Below are positions 1 through 8,987 of a stretch of DNA of 18,364 nucleotides, in pieces. How positions within the stretch are numbered: the stretch's first letter is position 1; each line of letters opens with the position of its first letter. The stretch is from Gracilaria caudata (Eukaryota > Rhodophyta > Florideophyceae > Gracilariales > Gracilariaceae): the NCBI GenBank assembly GCA_030374735.1, contig JASCIV010000495.1:1-18364 (forward strand), given 5' to 3'. Under the pieces are notes generated by a model. That model was not told the origin of the DNA. It ran no database searches and saw nothing but the letters and a program-made list of their open reading frames with translations. Both the position numbers and the translations under genes were made by a program.

Positions 1-135
1 GTAGCTACTGAATATCAACAAATAAGTGTAAAGAGTTGCTCTTCTATTACCGTTTATCTCTATACATCTTACAGACTACTACCTATTTTACAGAACAAAA
101 GTACTCGTGTTGAGGGTACAGCTAGGCCGAAGCCA
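1..135. other. 3' flank of the SPRTN-like gene, no gene seen
   Basis: AT-rich sequence immediately downstream of the SPRTN-like stop on the minus strand, presumably 3' UTR and terminator/polyadenylation region. No canonical AATAAA was seen on the minus strand here. No open reading frame with recognisable similarity. Confidence 0.4.
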
Positions 136-2139
136 TCATAACGCATCCAAGAGCCCAGTAGACTTCAGGCACGATGCCACATGCGACTCCAGCTCATTTC
201 GATGTATATTGATATCGCAGAGAGGACAATTAACCATCCTTTGTGCGTCTTGACTGGCAGGTACACCTGCTCCTCCACCACCTTTTCTATTACTAGGACC
301 TGTAAAAGTTTTCGATTCCCGTCCCTTCATTCGCCTACGATTTTAACCATACACTGATATCTTTTCGTCTTCGTTCTCTCTATCCATTAACACAGAGGAT
401 ATGTTTGACTCCTCCAAGCAATTGCGAAGGTGTTCATCAAAAAGTGCTTTAGGGATTGGTTGGTCACACAAAGGACATCTCCTCGTGGCGAGTGTAGACC
501 TCGATTTCGAACGGACTTCTGGTTCGGATGGAGTCGTCGGTGGTAGCGAATCCCTTTCTTGTGTGTTAACGCGCTGTTCTTGTCCTTGATCGCCCCTAGA
601 CCGACACGGATCAAGTAATTCCCAGGCTTCACGGCCTATCAATAGGTCTCCATCTTTCGTAATTGTGGAACCCTTCCGAATTGATTCAAGTAATTTTGTT
701 TGTTCCATCTTAAGCATTTTAGCAGCTTCATAGAAAGAGAACGGTCTCTCGCTGCCGTGATCGCCAAAATACTCCTTCAGTTTCGAGATGGCTTTCTGCT
801 CTAAATCGATAGGTTTCTCGGGTTCAATAAGTGGTCTCAGCATGGCTCGGATATCAGAAACGGTGTTAGGCGCCTCACTGTCTTTCACGGTTACTAATCC
901 GGAAGCCACCGCCGGATCTACATCCGCAAATGTTTTCCCAGAAGGATCGATAGCAATGGCAGTAAGCGCATCGACATCAATAATGTCCTCCATTAATACG
1001 TCCGTAGAGCTTCTTGGACGCTTTGGGTTGGGTGACAAGGTAGGGCTATGTGACTTTTTTGGTTTCGTCGCTCCTCTATGAGGAGACTCAGGAATTTCAA
1101 TCGTATCTGTAGCAAAGCGCTTCTTAGGCTTTTTGGTAGCAAAGCTATCCGCTACATTTTCGTTTCGAACTGGCAGTTGGAGATTCGTTCCATCCTTGGT
1201 GAAACCCGGACCGGTATCGGCTTGCGTCGACAGGAGTTCAGGCGGAATGCATGACTCCAGATGCCTATTCAAAAGCTTTTTGTCAACTTGTACGTCGCAC
1301 ACGGGACAAGAGGTGCTCTCGCTTGCAGAACCTCTGGTTTTGTTTTTCCTCCTCATCAAATGATCAATTCGCTTAGTTCTGATAACGCCATCATTGAAAT
1401 CTTTCTTGTCAAGCTTTTCTACTCCAACAGCTCCAAGCTTCGATGCTCTCTTTGGCTTTTTTTCCTTCGGAGGAGGCCCAGCAATCTTTTCAAACTTTCC
1501 TGTGCATCTTCGTGCATGAGATGGCCACCAAGGATCTGTAGGAGCCGGTGCTCGGTTCATGGCGCGTTTGATAAGTCGACCGCATTTATCACAACGCCAG
1601 TGATGTACTCTGTAGACATCTACTTCTGCGTGGAAGGTGTGATAAGGAGTGATTTCTACCCCCCTTTCAGTTCGGTTTATACGGTGTGCATGGCGCAAAA
1701 ACATTGGACCGTGCCCATCGGGCCCATCTCTATTGAGTCCTTGAGTCAAAAAGAGAAAAGCATGGATCATTTCATGTAATAAAGTACTCTTCAAGTCGGA
1801 AACCGGTCTTAGCTTCAACAGCGGCTCCGAAAGTGCTATTCGACATCCAGTGCGTATGAACGTGCAAGTTCCCGCACATGAAGTCATGCGACGAGAATAT
1901 TCGACGTAAGTATGCGTAATTTTGTTGTCAAAGTGCCTGCGGTTGTACTCCTGAAAGAGGGCGTGAACATCAGGGCAAGGGTCAATCAGGTCTTCCTGGC
2001 AAAGTTGGGAAGCGGAGTTTCGGATGTCCAACGATGAGCCAAATTGCTTTTGTGTGAACTCTGTGGGTTTTGGCTGGACGGGATCAACAGCGTCTTCATC
2101 ATCACTGATCAAGATAACGTGGTCCTCACGTTGCGGCAT
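136..2139 (-). CDS. SPRTN: SPRTN/Wss1-like DNA-protein crosslink metalloprotease (SprT domain, SUMO-interacting motif, UBZ fingers)
   Basis: Likely nuclear protease that degrades proteins covalently trapped on DNA. The first in-frame ATG is at 2139; 598 codons follow to a TAA at 345-343. Visible parts: an acidic-flanked hydrophobic motif VILISDDED (residues 8-16) typical of SUMO-interacting motifs; the SprT active site HEMIH (122-126) with a third metal ligand in DGHGP (H143); the SprT zinc subdomain (C183, C186, H208, C212) with the family-typical 'KRAMNR...DPWWPSHARRC' context; and two CCHC UBZ4-type fingers (278-297 and 555-574), each C-x2-C-x11-H-x3-C. Between them lie basic, disordered stretches and a second SIM-like IIDVD. 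In the same frame after the TAA, a third perfect UBZ (C-x2-C-x11-H-x3-C) is encoded before a TGA at 138-136. I include it because a short intron could remove the TAA (see the intron entry). If there is no intron, the CDS is 343-2139. PIP and SHP boxes of animal SPRTN were not obvious. Family assignment is strong; the exact 3' structure is uncertain. Confidence 0.9.
254..352 (-). other. Candidate small intron spanning the in-frame TAA of the SPRTN-like gene
   Basis: On the minus strand a GTATGG donor-like site begins at 352, seven bases before the TAA (345-343). Acceptor-like AGs that keep the frame to the third UBZ finger lie at 287 (TAATAG, 66-nt intron) and 254 (CCTGCCAG, 99-nt intron). A weaker donor GTTAAA at 347 with the good acceptor TTTTACAG ending at 300 would give a 48-nt in-frame intron. 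All three would remove the stop. Which one is used, if any, cannot be decided by eye. Retention would give a protein with two UBZ fingers and splicing one with three. Confidence 0.4.
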
Positions 2140-3592
2140 GTTTCTCACTTAACACCGTCAAGATATTTGTGCTCCTGTGAACATTTGCCCTGAACAATCC
2201 ACGGAGGATGACGAAGGTTCTCGATTGCTGAGCTTAAAAGTGCCCTGCATAGGAGAACGGCCACTTGACATGGGCGTTCTTTTATCCAAAGTTAGGAGCA
2301 AGCGCAAGCGAAATGAACGAATGGCCTTCGAATTGGTGATGAGATTGCGACACCGCGAGTTCAGAGATGGTTGGAACTTGCATGGTGTGGCTGTACCTAC
2401 GAAGGGTTAAAATGGTTGAGAGGCTTACAAGGAGACCTTACACTGCGTAAGTTACACGTGCACGACATGGGACCCAACAAGACCCATCACGTCAGCTGCA
2501 AAAAAGATTCCGAACTTCAGAAATGTAAGGAGCGTAGGTCCTGCCTGTGCAGACAGAGAACGAAAAAAAAGCATGCGGTCACGAAGCTGTTGGGCAGGCT
2601 GATACAAATTTGGACAACATGAAGGCGAAAGACACGACAACAGCCACGGTTTTCGCTCACGACTCAGGGAGTTTGATTCATCATCAATGATTTACCTGTG
2701 TACAAGTGAATGCTCGATGCTCCGAAGATGGAAGTCAACAAGACCGCTCTTCATGTGACGCGTCCCTGAGTACTGTGCCAATGTGTGTACAGTCCAATGC
2801 GAATGTATCAACCAGCTATCAGCTTTTAAGGATCGTCTTCTAACTAAAGACATAGCGTCGACGTTAACACCAAAATGGGATGGTGAGCAGCTTTGGAACT
2901 TTAGCACAGTGTGCAAGAGTTGGGTGATGTTTCCAAGCACCAAAAGTTCAAGAAACACAGAATGCATATGCATCGTGCCTGCAATAGCGCATATTTAACT
3001 CGTACAAGATGTGTTTTCAAACAAGGTAAGCTACTTGCGAGCATCGACATGTTGAAGCAGTTGTCTATTGAGCATGAGATAATTAATGGTACGAAAACGT
3101 CAGATATTTGGCAAGTCCCCTATAGTCAGTTCCACGTGGTCCAATAATTTGCATGCACCATGAAGCGACACAGATATTTTGACTTGCTAACGCGGATATG
3201 AAGTTACGAAGTGAGATCGGTGCTTTCCACGAGCGCTTTTCAGACTCCACTGCGCGTGCTCGTGGAAATGCTATCCTTACTTCTTCCACCAGTCTTGATA
3301 AAACAACATTGAGACGTTCTGGAGGGGATTCTATTGCTCTTGTGCACTGCCCGATTAAGCATGCGCTGCGTTTTCAAGTACGAACGTAACTTTCTTTGTT
3401 GAAAGTGTTCCTCATACCCCTACAAGTTTTCGCAAGTTCAAATTAGGTAATATTCCGGCTTGGGCTGGCGTTGTACCTACACTATCAGGACTCGTCCTCA
3501 CAGCAAAGCGCGCAGTTGACGCAACAACTTGGCTTGTGTAGCTTAGCTGCATATCATATCTGAGGAAACGGAGAACAAGCGGAGGTGCATGA
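2140..3592. promoter_or_regulatory. Long divergent intergenic region with no recognisable gene
   Basis: It lies between the SPRTN-like start (2139, minus) and the LON-domain start (3593, plus), so it should hold both promoters, but 1.45 kb is long for this compact locus. Open frames are short and none resembles a known family. The most protein-like begins at ATG 2270 on the plus strand (46 codons, very basic, 'SKVRSKRKRNER' near its start) and ends at 2410; I do not call it a gene. Splice-like signals are present on the plus strand: a GTAAGT at 2448-2453, and a CTAAC branch-like element followed closely by ACATAG around 2842-2855. A 5' UTR intron or a noncoding RNA is therefore possible. A 12-bp perfect palindrome ATGCATATGCAT lies at 2962-2973. 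Confidence 0.5.
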
Positions 3593-4591
3593 ATGGCAGC
3601 GAAGCATTTGGGAAAGTACTCAAGCATGCACGAGGCGAAGCAAGAACGAGAAATACGTAGTGTTTCACTCTGCTGGGTAAATAGCATGTTTTCACCGTAT
3701 CGAAGCGGAAAAGCATACTTTTCTACTACCGAGCACCCCAGCGAGAGGCAGCGTTCCACTTTTGGGTGCAGATACAGAGCTCGTTTTCAACGGTGGAACA
3801 GCTGCTCTATGGTAATGCCGTCAACGGGGAACAAAGAACCTCAAGAACTTATTATACCGGTGGTTCCTGTACCGGATGAAAACTCAATTATGACGCCTGG
3901 TGAACTACGTCAAGTTTCGTTGGAGTACGACCTCTTCAAATCCATACTGAAAGGCGGTTCCACTTTCTTTGGCTGCATTAATTCCAACGAATGTTCTTCT
4001 GGTATTGTCGGTGTTAAGGGGGCATTGGTGACGCTACTCATGGTAAAGGCTGTCGAGCAGGAGGGCAATGCTCCTCGCGTTGTACTGGAATGCCGTTGTT
4101 CTAGTAGACTGGCTGTATTGAATACAGCCGATGAGATCACAGACCCAAAGATAACAATGGCGCGTGTATTGCGAGTGAGGGACCATCAAGAGGACAGTTT
4201 TTCAGAACGAAGGGAAGTCTCTCATTTGGAATGGAAACTTTGGAATACGTGCAAGGAGGTTAGTAGTCTGTTAAGGAAACTTCAAACCGATCGGGTGACA
4301 CCTAAGGTTGTAGAACAGGAGCTGGCAGTATGGGCTCCAAAAGCATATGACAGAGAGATTGAGGAGCACGAGTGGGAGGCTACTCCACATGTCACTCGAC
4401 AGGTGTTTTGGGATAGAGCAGAGTGCTTCAGTTTTGGGATCTTGAGATGTATGGAAGGGGGTGACGATGTTATACGAAAGGCGAGACAAATAACCAGCAC
4501 TTCAGAAAGATTGCGCATGGCTCTTGAATTTGCTCAAGAGAAGAAGGCAGCTACTTGCGCCCGGCTGAGCCTGAAGAATGCTTTGGATTAA
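3593..4591 (+). CDS. LON substrate-binding-like domain protein, probably plastid
   Basis: 332 codons from the first ATG. From about residue 85 the sequence follows the pattern of the Lon N-terminal (PUA-like) domain: 'ELIIPVVPVPDENSIMTPGE' corresponds to the LPLFPL...PGE strand/turn, then 'YDLFKSIL' and 'TFFGCI'. The C-terminal half is helical and resembles the plant chloroplast LON-domain proteins, including a motif like 'FSFGILRCMEGGDDVIRKA' where the plant proteins have a FSFA...SGSS.. segment. There is no AAA+ module and no Ser-Lys protease domain, so it is not itself Lon protease; substrate or partner binding is inferred, and the biochemical role of these stand-alone proteins is not established. 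The true start may be the in-frame ATG at 3686, where 'MFSPYRSGK' with an early Phe and basic/Ser/Thr residues could be a transit peptide. It lies upstream of secA on the same strand. Confidence 0.78.
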   Translation: MAAKHLGKYSSMHEAKQEREIRSVSLCWVNSMFSPYRSGKAYFSTTEHPSERQRSTFGCRYRARFQRWNSCSMVMPSTGNKEPQELIIPVVPVPDENSIMTPGELRQVSLEYDLFKSILKGGSTFFGCINSNECSSGIVGVKGALVTLLMVKAVEQEGNAPRVVLECRCSSRLAVLNTADEITDPKITMARVLRVRDHQEDSFSERREVSHLEWKLWNTCKEVSSLLRKLQTDRVTPKVVEQELAVWAPKAYDREIEEHEWEATPHVTRQVFWDRAECFSFGILRCMEGGDDVIRKARQITSTSERLRMALEFAQEKKAATCARLSLKNALD

Positions 4592-4919
4592 ACAGAGGGA
4601 TATATGGGGTTCTCCAAGTATGCTTTACGAATTCGAGCCTTTTCTTTCAAGGATTACATGATATTCCGATTTCAATGTTTGTTCGATAATGTGCTACCCT
4701 TGTACTAGAGTTGTGCGACAGCAGCAAGCCAGCGTTCCGGGATTTCCAGATCGAAACCAAAACGCATTTGTTACGTTTTCTTGAACGAAGCACGTCACTC
4801 CTTAAGAAGCTTGTAGGGGGTGGCACAGGGACATTTGTAAATTTTATGGATTCGTCGAACTTCGACGGTCAACCTCTCGCTCCCCAAATACGAAAGAACA
4901 CTACAGTACAACCAGTTTT

Positions 4920-4940
4920 CATGAGCCCAACAGGCTCATG
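4920..4940. repeat. Inverted repeat, 8-bp stem and 5-nt loop
   Basis: CATGAGCC at 4920-4927 and GGCTCATG at 4933-4940 are perfect reverse complements separated by CAACA. It lies about 210 bp before the secA ATG and 330 bp after the preceding stop, so it may be a structure in the secA 5' UTR or simply fortuitous. No poly-T tract follows it. Confidence 0.5.
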
Positions 4941-4981
4941 GGTTGCTAGCTAACTAGGATATCACACAAGCGTGGGCGTGT

Positions 4982-4994
4982 GGCCATGATGGCC
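4982..4994. repeat. Short palindrome GGCCAT-g-ATGGCC upstream of secA
   Basis: Perfect 6-bp arms around one central base. It could be a dimeric factor binding site; with only one copy, function is speculative. Confidence 0.4.
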
Positions 4995-5148
4995 TCAGAA
5001 GAGTGCTCACTACCGCGAGATATACAGCCTTGAGTATGTAGAGATTTCTGTGCATGAGGCAGTGACGCAGTTGTGTGTGAACTTGGTACTTTCATTCTTC
5101 TCTGAAGCAATCCACACTGTCTATACAGGGCCGGACACGAAGGTCATC

Positions 5149-8049
5149 ATGCCTACTCCCGCTTTTCTCAACCCGCTTCCGTTGCAGTTGCAACGCTCTT
5201 GCCCTGCTGTGCTTCGTGCTCGTCCTAATTCTCATCACAAAATCTCATCTCGGCGCCATGAACGAGTTTCGATGATTCTGCGTTCTATAAATGATGCACT
5301 TTTCCGAGGGAAGCCTTCTCAAAGTGAAACCCAGGCTGCAGTTGCCTCACCAGCACTTGGAGCTGAAAGATTACAAGCGTATGAGGGGCGCGTGAGCCGT
5401 ATAAACGATATGGAGGCCGCTATAGAGAAACTATCAGACTCCGAGCTTCGAGATTGTATTACTCGCATTCGTGAACAAGTACAAGGCGGAAAAATGCTTG
5501 ATGATGTATTGGAAGAGGTGTTTGCAATCGTCAGAGAATCTACATTTCGCGTACTCAGTCTACGGCACTACGACGTACAACTCATTGGTGGCATGGCTCT
5601 GCACGACGGATGTATTGCTGAAATGGCTACGGGAGAAGGCAAAACGATTGTTGCTGTGCTCGCGGCCTGTTTGAATGCGCTATCAGGCAATGCTGTGTAC
5701 GTCGTTACGGTAAATGACTACTTGGCCAAGAGAGACTCGGAGCTTGTTGGACAGGTACATCGTTTTCTCGGCCTAAGTGTGGGACTGATACAAGCCGACA
5801 TGGGTACCGAGGAGCGCCAGAAAGCGTACTCTTGTGATGTCATCTACGTCACAAATTCTGAATTGGGCTTTGATTACCTGCGAGACAATCTTGCAATGAT
5901 GGAAAACGATATCGTGTTAAAACGTCCTCTTTCATATTGCATTGTTGATGAGGCGGATTCTATCTTAATTGATGAGGCTCGAACACCGCTTTTGATATCA
6001 GGGAAGCTGCCCATCCAGACTTCCAAGTATTCTACTGCCAAGAAGGCTGCCGATGCTCTGACTCGAGATGTTCATTATACCGTCAACGAAAAAGAGCAAT
6101 CTGTTTTGCTTACTGAGCGTGGTTACTTTGATTTAGAACGAGCCCTCAAGGTTGAGAATCTCTTTGACCCTGCAAATCCGTGGGCGTCATTCGTGACAAA
6201 CGCTCTCAAGGCGAAGGAGATTTTCAAGAAGGATGTCAACTATATTATTGCTGATGATGTTGGAGAAGGCCGCGCGGAAATCCAGATTGTCGACGAATTC
6301 ACAGGACGCGTTATGAAGGGGCGGCGATGGAGTGATGGCCTCCACCAAGCGGTAGAGGCAAAAGAAGGAATCACCGTAAACGCAGAGTCGTCCAACGCCG
6401 CAAGAATATCATACCAAGCGTTTTTCCGATTGTTTGATAAGCTCGCCGGAATGACCGGAACGGCTGCAACCGAAGCAAAAGAACTTTCCGACGTGTACAG
6501 TCTTGATGTGGTAGTTGTGCCAACCGCCTTACCAATGGCTCGCAAAGACTATCCTGATGTAGTATTTCGGAATGAAGACGGAAAGTATCGGGCAATTATG
6601 GGTGAGATCGCTCGTGTAGCTCCAACTGGGCGCCCTATCTTGATTGGAACGACTTCAGTTGAAGCATCGGAAGTGTTGTCCAAGCTCCTTGCTGACGTTG
6701 GTGTAGATCATGATGTTCTTAACGCTAAACCGGAGTCCGCCATGCGTGAGTCAGAAATTGTGGCCCAAGCGGGGAGAAAGTACTCCATAACGATTGCAAC
6801 CAATATGGCCGGTCGAGGAACTGATATTCTAATGGGAGGAAACGCGAGCTACTTTGCTCGAGCGCTAGCACGAAGAGAATTAGCCCTCCTGAATGAAGAG
6901 CTATCTTCCAAGCTAAGCGACTCTAACCAACCTATTCTCATCGAAGACGAGATGCTCCCCGCCGATATCTCAGAAGAAGTAGCTGAATCTCTCAGCAAGG
7001 CTGCGAGAACTCTGGCAGACGAAGATGAGAGTCAGCTTTTATCGCTAGCAAAAATAGACGAGGTCGTAGGGATTGCTGCGGAATACGGCCCAATACCGAA
7101 AGACAAAATTGGGCTCAGTCTTTTGCGGGAAGCTATGTCAGGCATTAAAGAAGAACTGGAGGAAGTTGTTGCGGAAGAGAGGGAAGAAGTGTTGGATTTG
7201 GGGGGATTGTATGTGATAGGGACTGAAAGAGCGGAAAGCAGGAGGGTGGACAACCAGCTAAGAGGGCGCGCTGGTAGGCAAGGAGATCCAGGAGGAAGTA
7301 GGTTTTTCTTGGCACTTGAGGACCGCCTGTTCCGCGTTTTTGGTGGGGACAAGGTGACAGGAATCCTTGATACGTTTCGGGTGGATGAAAACACGCCAAT
7401 TGAGAACTCATTAGTTAATCGAACGCTTGACGAGGCTCAAAGGAACGTCGAAGCGTACTTCAGAGAAATTCGAGAGCAACTGTTCAAGTACGACACGGTG
7501 TTTTCGCGACAGAGAGAAGTTTTTTATGTGCGGCGAAGGAAAATTGTTACAGCTGACGACCAAGAGCTGTATGACCGCTTCCGTGATGAATGCGTTAAGA
7601 CAATTTCGGAGATTATTGAAGGGTATGTTGGCAGACGAGATGCTGCAGATGATTTCGAACAGCTTTCGTTGAAACTGCAGCAGTTTTTCTCAGGCATGAC
7701 ACAGATTGAAGCACCAAGGTTGCAACAAGCGTCTGACTTGAAGGTATACATAGTGGCGCAGATGGATATACTTTTGGATGGAAAGAGAGACGGCATGGAT
7801 CGTGAAAAAGCTGGTTTGTCTCGGGAGGTTGTTCGATACTTGTGGTTGACGCAGATGGATAATCTGTGGCTGGAGCATATGAAGAGATTGGACTATCTGA
7901 AGGAGTTCATTGTACTCCGTTCCTACGAGGGTGAGGATCCACTCCAAGCGTATCAGAGAGAAGGATTTGAATTGTTCACAGCGATGGTGAACAATGTGAG
8001 ACGAAACAATGTGTTTTCTTTCTTCCAGTATCAGTTGAGTAATTCGTAG
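5149..8049 (+). CDS. secA: Plastid-type SecA preprotein translocase ATPase, nuclear-encoded with transit peptide
   Basis: 966 codons from 5149, the first in-frame ATG (the open frame upstream starts only with GTG). SecA drives protein export through SecY/E, here presumably at the thylakoid. Residues 1 to about 40 ('MPTPAFLNPLPLQL' then Arg/Ser/His-rich) look like a plastid transit peptide. Then follow the Walker A MATGEGKT (159-166), DEAD box (267-270), PPXD 'AGMTGTAATEAKEL', helicase motif V 'TNMAGRGTDI' (about 551-560), motif VI 'QLRGRAGRQGD' (703-713), and the helical wing/scaffold ending in 'LWLEHMKRLDYLKEF'. The roughly 130-residue segment between motif V and 'GGLYVIGTERAESRR' is longer than in E. 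coli and similar in length to cyanobacterial/plastid SecA. The protein ends 'FSFFQYQLSNS' without the bacterial Cys-rich zinc tail, as in cyanobacteria and plastids. The ATPase core is intact. Plastid secA is normally plastome-encoded in red algae, so a nuclear copy is notable. It converges with the carrier gene 53 bp downstream. Confidence 0.97.
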   Translation: MPTPAFLNPLPLQLQRSCPAVLRARPNSHHKISSRRHERVSMILRSINDALFRGKPSQSETQAAVASPALGAERLQAYEGRVSRINDMEAAIEKLSDSELRDCITRIREQVQGGKMLDDVLEEVFAIVRESTFRVLSLRHYDVQLIGGMALHDGCIAEMATGEGKTIVAVLAACLNALSGNAVYVVTVNDYLAKRDSELVGQVHRFLGLSVGLIQADMGTEERQKAYSCDVIYVTNSELGFDYLRDNLAMMENDIVLKRPLSYCIVDEADSILIDEARTPLLISGKLPIQTSKYSTAKKAADALTRDVHYTVNEKEQSVLLTERGYFDLERALKVENLFDPANPWASFVTNALKAKEIFKKDVNYIIADDVGEGRAEIQIVDEFTGRVMKGRRWSDGLHQAVEAKEGITVNAESSNAARISYQAFFRLFDKLAGMTGTAATEAKELSDVYSLDVVVVPTALPMARKDYPDVVFRNEDGKYRAIMGEIARVAPTGRPILIGTTSVEASEVLSKLLADVGVDHDVLNAKPESAMRESEIVAQAGRKYSITIATNMAGRGTDILMGGNASYFARALARRELALLNEELSSKLSDSNQPILIEDEMLPADISEEVAESLSKAARTLADEDESQLLSLAKIDEVVGIAAEYGPIPKDKIGLSLLREAMSGIKEELEEVVAEEREEVLDLGGLYVIGTERAESRRVDNQLRGRAGRQGDPGGSRFFLALEDRLFRVFGGDKVTGILDTFRVDENTPIENSLVNRTLDEAQRNVEAYFREIREQLFKYDTVFSRQREVFYVRRRKIVTADDQELYDRFRDECVKTISEIIEGYVGRRDAADDFEQLSLKLQQFFSGMTQIEAPRLQQASDLKVYIVAQMDILLDGKRDGMDREKAGLSREVVRYLWLTQMDNLWLEHMKRLDYLKEFIVLRSYEGEDPLQAYQREGFELFTAMVNNVRRNNVFSFFQYQLSNS

Positions 8050-8102
8050 CTTGCACATAATCCTCACATGGAGCCCATAAAGCGATGAACTCTATTGGAT
8101 TC

Positions 8103-8987
8103 TTACAAGAAGTGTCTCTTGACACCTTCATACACTGAGAAAGTTATGGCTGAATTGGGAGCAGCTTTCAAAATGCTGGGCATTGCGCCTCTAAACCAGC
8201 CGCGCCAACCGTACGTGCTCAACACTCGAGTTAAAACGTCGCTCATACCACGATATGCTGCGGTGTTGTTACCCTGAAACTGGCCTCCAACCTGCATAAT
8301 CTTCTTGGCATTATCCAGCGGTAAGGTCAACAATTTCGATACTACACCAGAAATTCCACCAATAACAACGCTTTCCCTCGGGCGCAGATCTTGCTTGGAA
8401 CTCATGGAAAGTATGCGTTGTTTAGCGCCTTCGTATACAGCGAATTGAATAGCCATGTACGGAACTACGGACAGAAGCGTAGGCTGTAGACCTGCGTAGA
8501 AACCACTTACACCTTCGTGAGAATAGATGATGACCATAGCATGTCTTAGACTGAGGTACTGGCGAGGTTCCGTCTGAGCAGCAAAACGCGTTCGAAGAAG
8601 GTCCAGTGGATATGTCCCAATGGTTGCGAAGCAGCTTGAAACAGCTCCAAAAGAAAGAGAAGAAAGCGATGCGTATGGCTCCCGTGTAATTGGCATTGCC
8701 TGTTGAAGTTGATAAAAGGCAGTAAGTTGCAAAGCGGAGTAGGGGGTGACCATGAGCATTGCAGACAGGTTTCCTTTCCAGAGCGCCCAAATCCCCTCAG
8801 TTGATACGATTGTCCGAAGAGCAGAAGTGACGTGCCGGTATTGATACAAGCCTTTGGTCTCCGACTGGACTTGAAAACGAATCTTGAGCATATCCAATGG
8901 TGCAACAACCATGCGAGCTGTAATACCTGCTACAGCTCCACAGAAGAGATCGCGAGCCGGCGAAAGCCGCGTCGGGGAGTTAGTCAT
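8103..8987 (-). CDS. TPC1: Mitochondrial carrier, thiamine pyrophosphate carrier-like (SLC25A19/TPC1 group)
   Basis: 294 codons; the first in-frame ATG is at 8987 (the frame upstream opens with TTG), with A at -3. Three tandem carrier repeats of about 100 residues each have a signature: PLDMLKIR (P30), PLDLLRTR (P127) and PLDNAKKI (P223), the third lacking the usual basic residue at the last position. Each repeat has a second helix ending in a W/F-(K/R/A)-G motif: 'ALWKGN', 'GFYAGLQP', 'GWFRGAMP'. Six transmembrane helices are expected, giving an inner mitochondrial membrane protein. 'SPARDLFCGAVAGITAR...PLDMLKIRFQVQ' and 'PLDNAKKIMQVGGQF...GMSDVL' closely follow known thiamine pyrophosphate carriers, so TPP import is the best guess; a related nucleotide or CoA substrate is possible. 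It converges with secA and is divergent to leuC. Confidence 0.85.
   Translation of the reverse strand: MTNSPTRLSPARDLFCGAVAGITARMVVAPLDMLKIRFQVQSETKGLYQYRHVTSALRTIVSTEGIWALWKGNLSAMLMVTPYSALQLTAFYQLQQAMPITREPYASLSSLSFGAVSSCFATIGTYPLDLLRTRFAAQTEPRQYLSLRHAMVIIYSHEGVSGFYAGLQPTLLSVVPYMAIQFAVYEGAKQRILSMSSKQDLRPRESVVIGGISGVVSKLLTLPLDNAKKIMQVGGQFQGNNTAAYRGMSDVLTRVLSTYGWRGWFRGAMPSILKAAPNSAITFSVYEGVKRHFL

Larger units (their letters stand above)
4592..5148. other. Intergenic region upstream of secA with two short inverted repeats
   Basis: 557 bp between the LON-domain stop and the secA ATG, presumably holding the first gene's 3' UTR and the secA promoter/5' UTR. No recognisable protein is encoded. It contains a hairpin-forming 8-bp inverted repeat with a 5-nt loop (4920-4940) and a 13-bp near-perfect palindrome (4982-4994). 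No clear TATA box was identified. Confidence 0.45.

Noticed and set aside
2692..2973. 93-codon minus-strand frame beginning at an ATGCATATGCAT palindrome
   Set aside because: It has an ATG, but no recognisable domain, membrane segment or targeting signal; not enough to call a gene without expression or conservation.
4711..4953. 80-codon frame before secA
   Set aside because: It opens with TTG rather than ATG and has no recognisable similarity; its end overlaps a hairpin, consistent with noncoding leader sequence.
7032..8067. Several minus-strand open frames within secA
   Set aside because: They are shadows of the conserved SecA reading frame; no independent domain or start context.
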